Shown here: piece after piece, positions 1 to 10,735 of the stretch
How the letters are laid out: each line of letters begins with the position of its first letter
Numbering within the stretch: the stretch's first letter is position 1
Source: Xiphydria camelus
Taxonomy: Eukaryota > Arthropoda > Insecta > Hymenoptera > Xiphydriidae
NCBI GenBank assembly: GCA_963678675.1
Contig: OY783191.1
Location: 11,224,115-11,288,114 of the forward strand
Length of the DNA stretch: 64,000 nucleotides
Direction of reading: 5' to 3'
Translations under genes and position numbers: made by a program
Notes under the pieces: model-generated
What the model was told of the DNA's origin: nothing
Seen by the model: the letters and a program-made list of their open reading frames with translations, nothing else
The model's database searches: none

Positions 1-13
1 TTGAGTTACAATA

Positions 14-148
14 GGTTCGTTCCAACTAACACGAGAACTGGTTCTGAATTCGACGGAGTCTGCGCAGTCTGACCTAGCCGTCCCAAAAGTCAAACTGCGC
101 ACACTCCGTCGAGTTCAGAACCAGTTCTCGTGTTAGTTGGAACGAACC
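14..148. mobile_element. Foldback MITE, copy 1 (TA target site)
   Basis: The two halves are near-perfect reverse complements beginning GGTTCGTTCCAACTAACACG, with TA on each side. A second copy of the same family lies at 7314-7449 inside a THAP exon. There is no coding capacity. A TA target and short palindromic form suggest a non-autonomous Tc1/mariner-like element, but the class is inference. Confidence 0.8.
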
Positions 149-150
149 TA

Positions 151-358
151 ATAATTTTCCTTTCAAATGATGCTTTTTACTTTTTATATATAAATCTTGA
201 ACATGGCGATCTTAATTGATTTCAAATCTTTTTTGGAGAGTATTTTATGTATCAATTTTTGTTGGTCTATTATACGTCTTTCCCCTACGTACCATAATAT
301 ATAGTGTGTAGTACAGGGTGCGGTATAGAAGTGGGTTTGAAGGATAATACAAAATTAT
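151..358. other. Unassigned AT-rich spacer
   Basis: AT-rich sequence between a foldback MITE and the start of a TTAA-type element. No gene, repeat or structured RNA was recognised. Confidence 0.4.
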
Positions 359-1238
359 CCCTTGATTTGGCAGTGTAAATCGTAAAATACATTCTTTTCT
401 TAACTCAAAACATACTAAAAATCCTTAACCTCATACATTTTCTAGTCTAGGATACTTAAATAGCTTAAGGGGGAAAGCCACTGTGATGACCGGAAAATGT
501 AGAATAACTTTGTGAATTTTTTCTGATTAAAATAAAAAACGAGGGAAAAAACTTTTACAACTACATGAAGGTACATATATTTTAGTATATTAGAAAAAAA
601 AAGCAATACATAATATCAATAAACTACACAATAATACGCGATGCCGTAAAGCTTCTCTGAAAAATGTTTGGCGCATGGGCGCCATTGCTGTGTCCGAATG
701 GTATATCCAAACCAAAAAAATCAATTATTTTCTTAAACTACACGAGTCTAGCTTCAGTTAAGCGTACGGATTTATAAAAATTTTAATTTTTAACAAAGTA
801 ACGCATGTTTAAAGATAGAACTTCGAAATTTAGAGAAAAATTGCTCAGTTTTTTAATTATATCTCAACAAGTAATCGCTTAATCGAAAAAATCATACGCT
901 TAACTGAAGATAATTCTTTTAAAAATATTCTGTGAAAATTTCAAGGTAATCGGATAAAAATTGACTGAGTTATGATGGCGCCCAGTTGGAAAAATGTAGT
1001 TTCGAGATAAAAGCCTTTAAAACCGCGCGGTCAAGTTCGAGCGTATGCGCTTACTCACACAAAACCTTTCATAACTCCATAAAATTTTCGAATTTCGGTT
1101 TGAAACTTAGGGAACAGATTCTTGAAACCTCGAACATTAAGAAAATGTAAAAATAAAAAAATCTATTTTTTGAACATATCACAGTGGCTTTCCCCCTTAA
1201 TAGATATACCCACAAATAGCTCGTTGCTCCATTTAGTG
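359..1238 (-). mobile_element. Non-autonomous element with CCCTTAATTTGGCA-type end, interrupted
   Basis: The left end reads CCCTTGATTTGGCAGTGTAA after TTAT. Sequence 359-464 plus 1201-1238 is the reverse complement of roughly 29985-30120, the right part of a complete copy at 29593-30120. A 728-bp element sits between the two blocks. The copy stops near 1238, where unrelated sequence with repeated CGTAAG motifs begins. TTAA-type flanks suggest a piggyBac- or Kolobok-mobilised MITE; no transposase piece is present. Confidence 0.7.
469..1196. mobile_element. Kolobok-like non-autonomous element, 728 bp, TTAA TSD
   Basis: Termini are GGGGGAAAGCCACTGTGAT and its exact reverse complement, flanked by TTAA at 465-468 and 1197-1200. 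The related sequence near 30003 carries one TTAA at the homologous point, so it is a pre-insertion site. Purine-rich ends with a TTAA duplication fit the Kolobok superfamily. No open frame of note lies inside. The TIR shares only its first bases with the intact Kolobok at 25189-27848, so a different family member probably mobilised it. Confidence 0.82.
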
Positions 1239-2248
1239 TTAAAGGCCATCACACACAAAATTCCGTAAGGCCGTAAGCCGTAAGCGTAAGCGAATAGACC
1301 AATCAGGATCAAGTATTCTGATGTCCGTCACCCCACCACTTTCGTCCGTAAGACGTAAAACGTAACGTCGAAAGCTTTCGTCTGGTTGAAATTTTTACGG
1401 CGAATGTCTTACGGACAACCAATCACAAAGTTTCCCGGGTTATTTGATATCATAGGCCCACAAAAATACATTTTTAGGTTATTCTGTTAGACTGCTGTGC
1501 GCTAAAAACAAATCTGACCCTCAGATTTGCGTACCATGTCAGGCTTTCGAGATACTTGAGGTTAAATGTACGAAAACGTACGATTTTGGCCATATTCAAA
1601 GCTCCGTACAATGAAAGTAAACATTTTTTCTTAATTGCACGTGCAGCATTTGAAAGTGTTATTTTTGAACTTTATAATACATTATTTGTGATTGTTCCTA
1701 AACGATTTAAACGAGGAGAAGTGATTGCCCCCACTCCTCCCGTGACGCCATAACTGCTGTCATAGTATGAAGTGCGCATGAAATTGTAGAGAGGAGAAGC
1801 CGGTACCGTAGAATGGTAGAAACCGCGCTGTCTCTTTCTTTTGCCACGCCTGCATTGTGGTGAGCGGGGGTTGAAGCGAAGCTTCTCTAACTCAAAATTC
1901 TGCGAATTTACAGCCCCGAGACGCGCGAGTAATAGAGGGACCACTGTATATTTTTTCATATGTTTTTAATAATTTATAAATCATTATATTTTATACCGTT
2001 TTAATCTCATCATATTTTTCTATGATAGTGTATGTAAGAATAGCTGCACATTCTGACGTTTTCTTATATATTTTTGTACGTGGAATATATATTTCACTGC
2101 AGATGTTTCATAATAAATAAATTTATTTGAACTTTTATTATTTACTGGTATAAAATAATTTATATATTCAAAGATAGATTTAATGCATATATAAACGTAC
2201 ACAATACTGCATATAAATTCCGCCTGTTGAAGCTCAATAATGAAATAT
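1239..2248. other. Unassigned; CGTAAG-rich start, otherwise no recognised gene
   Basis: Positions 1262-1420 repeat CGTAAG and CTTACGG words in both orientations and may be one end of another MITE. The rest is AT-rich with short unconvincing open frames. Confidence 0.35.
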
Positions 2249-2250
2249 TA

Positions 2251-2346
2251 GCTTTGTTCGTAGAGCAGTCACAAAGCGATGCTTTTAACAAAATGCGCAT
2301 GCCTGCATCAGTTGCCAACGATTTGTGACTGCTCTACGAACAAAGC
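2251..2346. mobile_element. Short palindromic MITE next to Harbinger relic
   Basis: Arms 2251-2275 and 2322-2346 are reverse complements (GCTTTGTTCGTAGAGCAGTC). Flanks read TATTA and TATTG. It sits directly upstream of the Harbinger nuclease relic and may be a Tourist-like relative or part of its end; the relation is inference. Confidence 0.65.
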
Positions 2347-2349
2347 TAT

Positions 2350-2671
2350 TGTCGAGGATTTTGTTGATGGCTATGGGTGTGCTTTTTTTGAAGAAGAAAC
2401 GGTCACGGAGATGGTTGAATCGTCAATGGTGGATCCGACCAATTAATCGTATGCGCCTTGCACAAGGCGACTTTGAGCATTTACTCCAAGAGATGAAAAA
2501 TGATCCAGAAATGTTTTTCCGATTTACGAGAATGACAGTGGCAATTTTCAACCAATTATTGGAAATGATGAGACTGTCCTGAAATAAAAAAAGCCACAGA
2601 GCATTGGTACCGGAACAGCGACTCGCTATTACACTGAGGTATTATACAATCTCTATACAAAGGGTCTAGCG
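2350..2671 (+). pseudogene. Harbinger (HARBI1-type) nuclease N-terminal relic
   Basis: The reading frame contains WWIRPINRMRLAQGDFEHLL, then a FFRFTRM block and, after an in-frame TGA at 2580-2582, PEQRLAITLRY. These are the basic WxRP segment and the PEERLAVTLRY block at the N-terminus of PIF/Harbinger nucleases. A second stop (TAG, about 2669) ends recognisable similarity, and the catalytic DDE region is absent. A dead fragment; the family call is fairly secure, and the start is not defined because the 5' side is replaced by a MITE. Confidence 0.78.
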
Positions 2672-3112
2672 GAATAAGCATGTGAAATCTGCCCCCACGT
2701 GTATCAGCACCAAATTTATATGATCGATAGGCATCTATGAGAAACTAAATCTCCTAAATTTTTAGACCCCTAATCGCTAGGGGAGGGGGGGGGTTATGAG
2801 GGGGGGAAGTAAAATCGAAAAACAGCTTTTTCTCCGGAACGGCTCGACCGATTTTCGTGAAAAAAATATGTTACTCTTCCAGAAGAGCCAATTCCAAAAA
2901 AAAATATCTTGAATTTTTTTTTGAAAATTCGCCTAAAACAAAATTTATTAAGTTTTTAAACAATTTTTTTAATGTTATAATTAATCGGAACCACTCCAAT
3001 TCTTTTCTCACTTTTTTCTTTGAAATGTCCTTAATAACATCATTTTTCCAATTTCATCGGAAGTGTACCCCGCTAAAAAATATTAACAAATGTACACGGC
3101 TCATCACCTACC

Positions 3113-3115
<3 letters not shown>
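2672..3115. other. Unassigned AT-rich sequence
   Basis: Holds a G-run near 2780 and AT-rich text. No gene recognised; the open frame reading into the (AT)n tract is not credible. Confidence 0.4.

Positions 3116-3182
<67 letters not shown>
3116..3182. repeat. (AT)n microsatellite
   Basis: Perfect TA/AT dinucleotide run of about 67 bp. Confidence 0.98.
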
Positions 3183-3185
<3 letters not shown>

Positions 3186-3564
3186 GTAATATGGTAGCTA
3201 CGGTTATAGAGTCGTTCGGGATAAGTGTGCGCAGCGGGTAAGTATACACAGTGAAGTTTTCCGCGACATACGAAAGATTATCAAATAAAATTTTTCGAGA
3301 TTTGTTGCTATTTAATGTGTCTGCAAGAGGCACGTGAAATTTCTCCATTCCAGTTTGGTATAAAGATTTAGCAGACAAAATATTATTTCTTGTAGTTTCC
3401 CTATTTTTTAACGATTTTTTAATAATGAGTTATTAATATGAGTTAATTAAAATTGTTTAACAATAATATCTGGCATCAATAACATGAGCAAATATTTCAA
3501 GCAATTTTAATTATTTAACAATTTTAATTGTTTAACAAAATGGATATTGAAAAAAGGTACTTAC
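3183..3564. other. Unassigned spacer
   Basis: AT-rich with a few repeated TTTAACAAT words around 3440-3530. No gene recognised. Confidence 0.35.
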
Positions 3565-3568
3565 TTAA

Positions 3569-4517
3569 CCTTCCTAAGTCGCTCGGGTCATTTCTGACCC
3601 GTAGCATATTAATTTTGTTAATAACACTAAGACCGCACACGATACATACTTATGGGTTCGTGACTTTATTTATACAGTTTATAGAGAAATTCTGGTGATT
3701 TTAATTTTTGAAAAATCGATCAGGAGTACTTACAATAAAAATAGTTCCACGGAGGTTATTCGGGTCAAAAATGACCCAATGCTTTTGTGCGGCGATTTTC
3801 GCATGTTTCATGTTTAGGCTGATAAGACTAAATAACGTATCATAACATGCTTATTATTATACATATATAGGACGAGCAAAATAAAGTACTCGCGTGAGTT
3901 ACATAGCAGCAACAATGTTGTACGTTGCAGAGCTGCTGCTCACAGCAGCTCGCAGATCCGAACTTATTCACGTTTGACTTTGACGCCTCCTTCTTTCTTC
4001 GATTATCCTATCAGTTATTCAACGAACGTTCACGCAGCAGGGTGCATTTTTAGTTTGTCAAATCTTTAAAACTTGAAAATTAAATCTGAAGTTGTACCTT
4101 CTTCTTCTATATCTCAGTCTATAGGCGCGAAGAAAAGAGGTCGTTGCTACTTATGCGAGAAAATTGACAACAAATCTTTTTACAAATATCACCGTTGCCA
4201 AACATTTATTTGTAAGGGTCATCTAGTGCAAACCCATGTGCTTGAGGTGCTCATAATGATTTTTCTGTAGCACATTACAGGACAAAATCATCACTAGTTA
4301 GATGTAAGCGTTCTGAAAAAAAATAATTTTATGTACGTTAATATTCGAAAAGCAATATTTTTTCATTTAAATACGTATCCAGTATTTAGAAGTAAGTAAT
4401 CAATACCAAAGTGTATTAAAAAATGGAGCAAATAGTAATGAACGTATTATTATATATGTGGGTCATTTTTGACCGAAACAACCTCTGTGTATAGTCGAAA
4501 TGAGTGACTTAGGAAGG
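3569..4517 (+). mobile_element. Internally deleted piggyBac element, TTAA TSD
   Basis: Ends are CCTTCCTAAGTC and its near reverse complement, flanked by TTAA at 3565-3568 and 4518-4521. Subterminal GGGTCAtttxTGACC palindromes recur at 3587-3602, about 3763-3778 and 4461-4474 and may be transposase-binding sites. The interior keeps only the transposase C-terminus at about 4073-4270. At 949 bp it is far below autonomous length (2.3 kb or more), so the middle of the gene has been lost. Confidence 0.88.
4073..4270 (+). pseudogene. piggyBac transposase C-terminal zinc ribbon
   Basis: The fragment reads RGRCYLCEK, then YHRCQTFICKGH, the CxxC...C..C...H spacing of the cysteine-rich domain that ends piggyBac transposases and contacts the terminal repeats. 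Nothing of the DDD catalytic core remains. It sits inside a TTAA-flanked element with piggyBac-type ends, so sequence and context agree. Because the deletion joins unrelated sequence upstream, the ATG here is not a native start. Confidence 0.82.
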
Positions 4518-4521
4518 TTAA

Positions 4522-6795
4522 GGATGTATCACCTATATATCGAATCCTAACAGAACTTTATGAAATTTGCACAGACAGTGAATATGATTAAAACAAGTTA
4601 ACCTGCAAAATTTGAAGTCGATTGTCTGTCTAGTTAAAAAGTTATGCAGCAATGAAATTTCACTAATTTTACACGGGTTCGTATGGAGAAACATTAAATC
4701 GATGGATATTAAACGGTGAATTAACACGAAATAACTAAGAAAAATTCTTGAAATTTGTCTGGTTTACTAAGAGGTTAGGGGTTAATGTTCATGCCAAATT
4801 TCATGAACTTCGCCTATCCCATTTTCGATTTATTCCATAAAAATTTCAATTTTGATAGAAAGGCACATTAAACGTGGCAACACCGCTTGTATGTAGTGTA
4901 GCGCAGGAGGTACTATTCAAGAAACCCCGAGAAAAAATTCTTATAACAGGGGTGTAAGAATACGTATGACAGGGGCGTGAATTTAAGGTTATGGACGCAT
5001 CGGAATCGCAGGTTACGTCGTATGCATCATTTTCGATGTTTTCTTCTCTTTCATTGTGCACCATTGACGGGTCTTCCAGATTTCTTTTCTTCTTTGATCT
5101 TTGTGACAGCACAATCCGGCTTTCGTACATTTTTTTGTCACGAGTTTTCCTTTCCATCGATATCCCAACATTTGTAAAGACATTTTGGTTCAAATATGGA
5201 CGCTGCAGGGCTGGCAACTGTGAGGCACGTAAACATAAACTTAGCGTTGTTGCCATATTTCGCGCATTCATTGGGCGCAGCTTATCAATTTGATTAAAAA
5301 GTTATTGCTTATCACTTTCTCTTTTTAATTGTATAAATAAATATTAAATACATAGTGCTTCATTCTTACTATGACGCGAAGAGCCTAGTATGAATATACT
5401 ATTTCTAAATTTTTATTTTTTATAGTTGCACCTATTTGTACAGTTACAGATAAAAGTTTTTCTCAAGAAATGAAATATTGTCAAATTAGCATAAATACAT
5501 TTCAAAATAGTAAAAAAAAGCATTCGACAGATATAATGACATTCATTATATCATTTAAGACGCTTTTGTCATGTTTTCATGCAAATCAAATCGAAATCGA
5601 CATATTCTGATTCAACAAACTTCTGGATCAGACTGTATATGTGATACATCCTTAAGTACGTGGTATGTAGTCATGCAGATGAGAGTACGGCCCAAGTTAG
5701 CGAAGAGTAGACTGGGGTCGAGTAGCCGCACCCCGAAAGCGCTAACCTCGGTGCTGTTAAAGTAATACTTGGCGCTACTTTTACAATAATTACAAGTTTA
5801 TTTATAAAATAACCGTGTTTTTTAATGGATGACCGGAAAGTACATGAATGTTGCTATAGGTATGCTAATTTTTTTAGATTTTTAAAAAAGTGGCGAGACC
5901 CAAAAAAGACATTAATTTTTTTCACCTTTCTTATTTTTCTTGTAAAGTTTAAGCGTATCCGCGTTAGTGCGCCAAATTTCAAGCTGCGATTTTTACTTTT
6001 AGTGCTATGATTTTTAAAAATAAATCGGTCCTAAAACTTCGAAGTGTTATAAGTTAGGTATATATTTTTCAAAATTTTCAAAATCGTTTGACGTACGTAT
6101 TTGCAATGCAATTGACAACGGCATATCCAAATTTGAAGAAAATTGAAAATTTACTCCAAAAAGTAATAGATTTGGCATGGAACGACCCTGAAGTCAATAA
6201 TAAGTAAAAGGAGGTGAAAAGTATCCGAAACTCTCTTCGAGACAGATGATACGTCATACGAACAGGGCTTACGAAGGATTCTATTCCCCTTGAGCGTCCG
6301 CTTGGAGGGGATTTTGAAATGACTGTTAGCGCGCAACAGCGGAGAAATAGAGAAACTTGGGACGTATAAGTTCCAGGTTCCAAGCATACGAGTGCATACG
6401 GTGAATTTTGTATGTATGAATCGTATGAATACTTGTATGTGTAAAGATACAAGTGAAACATAACCTCAACAAGCCAACAAAACACCGAAATCACGAACGT
6501 TTGATAAAATGTACTTACCGAAATTATTTGACAATATAAAAACAAACAGTTTCCAACGTATATTGTTCAAAGAAAAAGCTCACCACAGTTAAATTATTTC
6601 AAAATTTAATCGATCTATTGGATGATTCGTATGATTGTCTGGACACTTTACCTCCCGCTATGTTCAATCTCATCCGCCAGATGGCGACATTGGTCGTACT
6701 CAGGACGAATTGGGACCGTGCAACTGCTTGGAGGGGATACGGTACGGGTGTTGCACGGTCTCAATAGGGGTTGCTGACAGTAGCTCAGACTTATA
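4522..6795. other. Unassigned 2.3-kb region
   Basis: No recognisable protein. A minus-strand open frame at 4846-5271 (141 codons, basic and polar, no known motif) is the longest candidate and could be a decayed exon. Near 6709-6765 GACCGTGCAAC and GTTGCACGGTC form a short inverted pair. Nothing else was supported. Confidence 0.35.
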
Positions 6796-7030
6796 GGGAA
6801 GCTGCACCTTGATTAGTGGCGCCATCGGTAGAGATTCTCTGCATATTCTTGGTATAAACAATTCGTGATAGTATTAGGTTATATCAGAGTTTAATAGTAA
6901 TTTTAAAGTGAATATCTCATGCCTAAATCAGAGCGAAACTGTTGTGTTACTAATTAAAAAAATGCTGAAAATTCTTGCGAAAACAGTAATATTAAGTTTT
7001 ACTCATTCCCGGGTAAATCCTACGAAATAG

Positions 7031-7282
7031 GAAGGCGACAGCAGTGGATAAAAGCTGTTAACCGAAAAAAGTAAGTAAGTTTAGTAGTCGTTGAGAACAA
7101 AATTATCATTGTGGGAAGGCGACAGCAGTGGATAAAAGCTGTTAACCGAAAAAAGTAAGTTTAGGTTAGTAGTCGTTGAGAACAAAATTATTATTGTGGG
7201 AAGGCGACAGCAGTGGATAAAAGCTGTTAACCGAAAAAAGTAAGTTTAGGTTATTAGTCGTTGAGAACAAAATTATTATCAT
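7031..7282 (+). repeat. Three tandem copies (about 84 bp) spanning a 5' splice site
   Basis: Units start at 7031, 7115 and 7200, each holding the last 40 nt of THAP exon 1, the GTAAGT donor and the first 40 nt of the intron. Copies differ by a few bases, so the duplication is not recent but not ancient. Confidence 0.93.
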
Positions 7283-7313
7283 TGCAATATTTCAGTGAGG
7301 ATGGTTCTTTATA

Positions 7314-7449
7314 GGTTCGTTCCAACTAACACGAGACCTTGTTCTGAACTCGACGGAGTGTTCGTAGTCTGATCTAGCCGTTCCAAAAATCAGACTGCTT
7401 ACACTCCGTCGAGTTCAGAACCAGTTCTCGTGTTCGTTGGAATGAACCC
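7314..7449. mobile_element. Foldback MITE, copy 2, inside THAP exon 2
   Basis: Same family as 14-148 (GGTTCGTTCCAACTAACACG arms). It splits the codons for Gly-Ser-Leu from Trp-Val-Pro of the THAP domain. Rejoining the flanks with one TA restores the frame, showing a TA-type target. Confidence 0.88.
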
Positions 7450-7840
7450 TATGGGTACCAACAAAATATTCAAAAATATGTAGTGCACATTTTGTCGGAG
7501 GCCAACAAAGTACCATGCAGTCTCACATCCTGCGTATATTCCAACTATATTCTCTGCGACGCGGTCCCAAATTTCAACAGAAGCGGAGACGCAGGCTATT
7601 TCTCGTTTTGAAAAATATATGAAAAGGATCGACCGCACTTCTGAAACTGTATTCAGCCCTAAAATTACGCAGGTGATACAAGCTGACAATGAAGATGAAG
7701 AGGTTGAAAGAATAATCCATCCTGTCAATACAAAAAGTAGTGTTGAAACACAGTGTTGTTTTGACTCTTACGAAATAAATAAAGAATATTTTGTGTTTGA
7801 AAGTTCCTTAGATGGAAATAACTTTATAAAGGGAGTAAAT

Positions 7841-8062
7841 TTAATAAGGGGGTGAATTGATAGACATTTGTCTTATAACATGTTTAGTTATAAAAAACAG
7901 TCCAGGGTGTTCTATTTTCTGAACATTTATTACATGTTTTGCTTCACATAATTTATCTCCTTTTAGCACTTCTGATGGTCTGTTATTATTGAAATAAATT
8001 TTTTTAAACCCACAGCGAATAACTTTGTCCATTTTTGGAAACAAATACACAAAATACTTCAA
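7841..8062 (-). pseudogene. SWIM/YqaJ-type protein fragment (pre-SWIM segment)
   Basis: The minus frame reads SEVLKGDKLCEAKHV and then ITKHVIRQMSINSPPY before a stop. This resembles the segment just upstream of the SWIM zinc finger in insect YqaJ/SWIM proteins (a Gx-x-L-x-xAxHV pattern and a later MSxxxPPY). The cysteines and the nuclease domain are not here. It is convergent to the THAP gene inside the same TIRs. Recognised from memory of the family only, so moderate confidence. Confidence 0.5.
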
Positions 8063-8135
8063 AAATTACATTACACGAAGAAAACACCGACTTAAAAAAA
8101 TTTACTGACACGTTTTGTTTATACCAACTATATTC

Positions 8136-9295
8136 CAGGGTGGCCACATGCTCTGGAATTCTGGAAAACCTGGAAAAGTCAGGGAATTTTTCAAATCTGG
8201 AAAAAGTCAGGGAAAAGTCAGGGAATTTTGCGTAAAATCTGGAATTTTCATTTGAACGTACCTTGTATTAAAAAAAATTTTATTTAAAGTTCGATTGTAA
8301 GAAAATTCTAAAGAAACTTTATGATTCATTGATGACACGTAGTCCATTGAAATTCAGACTAATGAAAGGAATTTCTTTTTTGGATCCCCAAATTGTGACA
8401 AAATCCAACTTACGCTACAAACGACTGCAGTTAGCTTTGGAGGTTTTCACTGAGTCTAACTGGATTTCAGGTATCACTGCAGATAAAATAGATAAACAAT
8501 TCAAAGCGGTTTGTGGTACTGAATTATTTTCCACATTAACGAGTTCTTCTGACAATGAGATCAGACTGGATCACCTCTGGGTACATGAGCTAATACCCAA
8601 GACGTCAGACTATGAGGAACTTCGATCATTTCTCAAAATGGTTTTCATTTTATCACACAGAAATGCCTCGTTGGAAAGATGTTTCTCAGTCAACAAGGAG
8701 TTTTTGGTCGAAAATCTGAGCAAACAATTACTGGTAGCCCAGAGACAAATGTATGATTCAGTTACTGATCTTGGTGGGATGGAAAATGTGGGTATAACGA
8801 AGCAGTTGATGCACTCTTGTCGCAATGCTCGTAAACGATATGGCGAAGCACTAGAGAGAAAAAAATTTGAGACAAAAATCGTGAAGAAGAAGAAAATGAA
8901 AAACGACTCACAAAACTGAAGCTGAAAGCACTGGCCGCTGAGAAAGCGAAAGTATTGCAAGAAACTCAACAAAAATTGTCTGCGATAGACGAAGAAATGA
9001 GAGAATTAAAGTGAAACAACAGAAAAATTGGTTTTACTTTTAAGGAAACAATGAAATTAAATCTTTGCCAAAAATGAATGTTTAAAAAACTGACATTTTT
9101 GTGTTAAAAAATATATTAATGTTATTTCTAAGAAAAAAAGTGTTCTATGTTTGTATTAATAAAAAAATATATGAGGTTTGAATATAAAAAAATAAAGAAT
9201 TTTGCTTATTTTTCGGTCTGGAAAATTCTAAAAATCGGTCTGGAAAACCTGGAAAAGTCAGGGAATTTTGTCAGCCAGATTCTGTGGCCACCCTG
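8136..9295 (+). mobile_element. Internally deleted hAT transposon
   Basis: TIRs CAGGGTGGCCAC and GTGGCCACCCTG, each followed inward by several CTGGAAAA.GTCAGGGAATTTT-like subterminal repeats. Flanks share ATATTCC (8-bp TSD with one mismatch). At 1160 bp it retains only the 3' third of the transposase gene. It inserted into the ISL2EU-like element at 6796-9349. Confidence 0.88.
8329..9014 (+). pseudogene. hAT transposase C-terminus (dimerisation domain)
   Basis: The frame has FILSHRNASLERCFSVNKEF and ENLSKQLLVAQRQMYD, the LSHxNAxxERxFSxNK signature of the hAT C-terminal dimerisation domain, with the catalytic glutamate region. Catalytic aspartates are missing because the 5' part is deleted. 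The frame stops at 8919; a one-base shift restores a lysine/glutamate-rich coiled-coil tail ending ETQQKLSAIDEEMRELK at about 9014. The upstream junction is around 8280, so the ATG is not native. Confidence 0.82.
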
Positions 9296-9431
9296 ATATT
9301 CCAGCAGCGATCACTAGGGGGCACTGTTCGCCGGTTCGTGCAGCTTCCCTATAGGCGGCGAGCGAATATTGTTTAGCAGCGCCTCTCTGCGGCAAACCGA
9401 AACATTTATTACGGAAACTGACCAGAGTCAC

Positions 9432-10155
9432 TTAGGTCGGGTGTCCACCGGGTCGGGCCGACCAGAATCGGGCCGATCGCTGAGCACTTGAGTATATCTA
9501 TATATATACAATCTGTATGTATATATACAGGGTGTTCGGAAAAAACACCGACACAGAAATAGGGGCGATAGGTTACGTCATTACAAGTATTTTGATATAA
9601 GGGGCCTATACCCGCAAGCGCCCCCTTCTGGAGATATCAACTTTTCAAGTTTATAACGACCGAGGTTGATCAAAGTAGAATAATATTGAGTTTTTTGTCT
9701 ACCTGTACAATTGAAAAACAAATGAAAACTCCTTGTATCCGCATCATCTTCGAAAAGTACAAGGACTTGAGCCAAGCGGTTATCCTTTCCGCAAGCAGTT
9801 TGCGCAGTGGCACATCTACCCAGAATCGTTTCCGATGTTGCATGGACATGGGTGGCCGTCATTTTGAGCATTTGCTGTAGTACATTGTTTTTGTATCTCG
9901 TAAAATTAAATATTCGTTACCATCTTGATACGTTTCTTATTATTCTACTTTGATCAACCTCGGTCGTTATAAACTTGAAAAGTTGATATCTCCAGAAGGG
10001 GGCGCTTGCGGGTATAGGTCCCTTATATCAAAATACTTGTAATGACGTAACCTATCACCCCTATTTCTGTGTCGGTGTTTTTTCCGAACACCCTGTATAT
10101 ACCCAAGTGCCCAGCGATCGGCCCGATTGTGGTCGGCCCGATCCGGTAGACACCC
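9432..10155. mobile_element. GC-rich foldback element split by a TA element
   Basis: Left arm 9437-9490 (GTGTCCACCGGGTCGGGCCG) pairs with right arm 10103-10155. Before insertion of the 568-bp element it would have been a short GC-rich palindrome, unlike the AT-rich surroundings. Confidence 0.7.
9528..10095. mobile_element. Long-TIR MITE, CAGGGTGTTCGG ends, TA TSD
   Basis: Arms of about 150 bp are near-perfect reverse complements, flanked by TA within TATA. The loop (about 9690-9940) holds no convincing gene. The CAGGGTG end is shared with 42037-42836 and 61163-61853, which are different families by interior sequence. Confidence 0.85.
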
Positions 10156-10524
10156 GGCCTTGTAGTTAAGTGACCGTAGGACCTGATATGTCAATGTCAA
10201 CTTGCTGGCAATGGATACTATAATTTATTTCGGCTTTCAGGCTGTAAAATTTATGCATCATAATGATGCTTCGTATAAAAATGGCCTAAAATTAGTCTCT
10301 TCTAAACATGTTTTAAATGTGAGTGAGCGCAAATGTGGTACAACCCAAATTTCTGTGATATAAGGCCGTGTGATTCGCCAGACATCAGTAACTCTTAATC
10401 CATATTCAGTTACTTTAGAAGTAAGTAGTCAATAGCTTTCCCCTCGCGACTTTGTCCGCGTGAATCACGAAATAATCTCATTCTTTATTTTACTCCCTTA
10501 AGGGAGTTGATATATAGATAGTAG
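10156..10524. other. Unassigned spacer
   Basis: No gene or repeat recognised. Confidence 0.35.
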
Positions 10525-10735
10525 ATATACATATAAAAAAACGTGCGTATTCAAATGCAACGTTGTATTAAAATTTCAAAGCAATCGGTGAAAAAGTTTC
10601 GGAAATTTAAGATACATTTTTATTCATTTACCCCCTTAAGGAGTAGGTATATAAAAAAACGCGCGTATTCGAAAGCAACGTTATGTCCAAATTTCAAAGC
10701 AATCGGTAAAGAACTTTCGGAGATCTTACGACGCG
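10525..10735. repeat. Two diverged direct copies (about 110 bp)
   Basis: ATATAAAAAAACG.GCGTATTC, AAATTTCAAAGCAATCGGT and a TTTCGGA word occur in the same order at 10528-10608 and 10649-10720. Confidence 0.75.

Larger units (their letters stand above)
6919..7855 (+). pseudogene. THAP-domain protein, two exons, decayed
   Basis: Exon 1 (6919-7070) begins MPKSERNCCV, keeps FYSFPG and RRQQWIKAVNRK, and ends at GTAAGT. A TAA at 6955-6957 stands where the second zinc cysteine region should be. The acceptor TTTCAG ends at 7295. Exon 2 gives EDGSL, is split by a foldback MITE, then resumes as WVPTKYSKICSAHFVGG, supplying the CxxH zinc ligands and the HF motif. A one-base frameshift follows near 7490; the distal frame includes SHPAYIPTIF and an acidic tail to 7855. 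THAP domains bind DNA for transposases. The intron is in phase 2. Confidence 0.85.
6796..9349 (+). mobile_element. ISL2EU-like DNA transposon relic (THAP + SWIM genes), TA TSD
   Basis: Terminal GGGAAGCTGCAC at 6796 and its reverse complement ending at 9349 are flanked by TA inside a TATAGGG/CCCTATA palindrome. Inside are a THAP-domain gene on plus (6919-7855) and, convergent on minus, a piece resembling the pre-SWIM part of the YqaJ/SWIM protein (7841-8062). Paired THAP-DDE and YqaJ-type genes with a TA duplication are what I know of the ISL2EU superfamily. The DDE part is lost. A foldback MITE (7314-7449) and a hAT (8136-9295) interrupt it. Confidence 0.68.

Noticed and set aside
3115..3378. 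Open frames with Tyr-Ile repeats
   Set aside because: They read through the (AT)n microsatellite.
4846..5271. 141-codon minus open frame, possible host exon
   Set aside because: No motif, no convincing splice sites, and several overlapping open frames on the other strand.
7037..7282. CRISPR-like array
   Set aside because: Three long direct copies without spacers; a tandem duplication in a eukaryotic gene.
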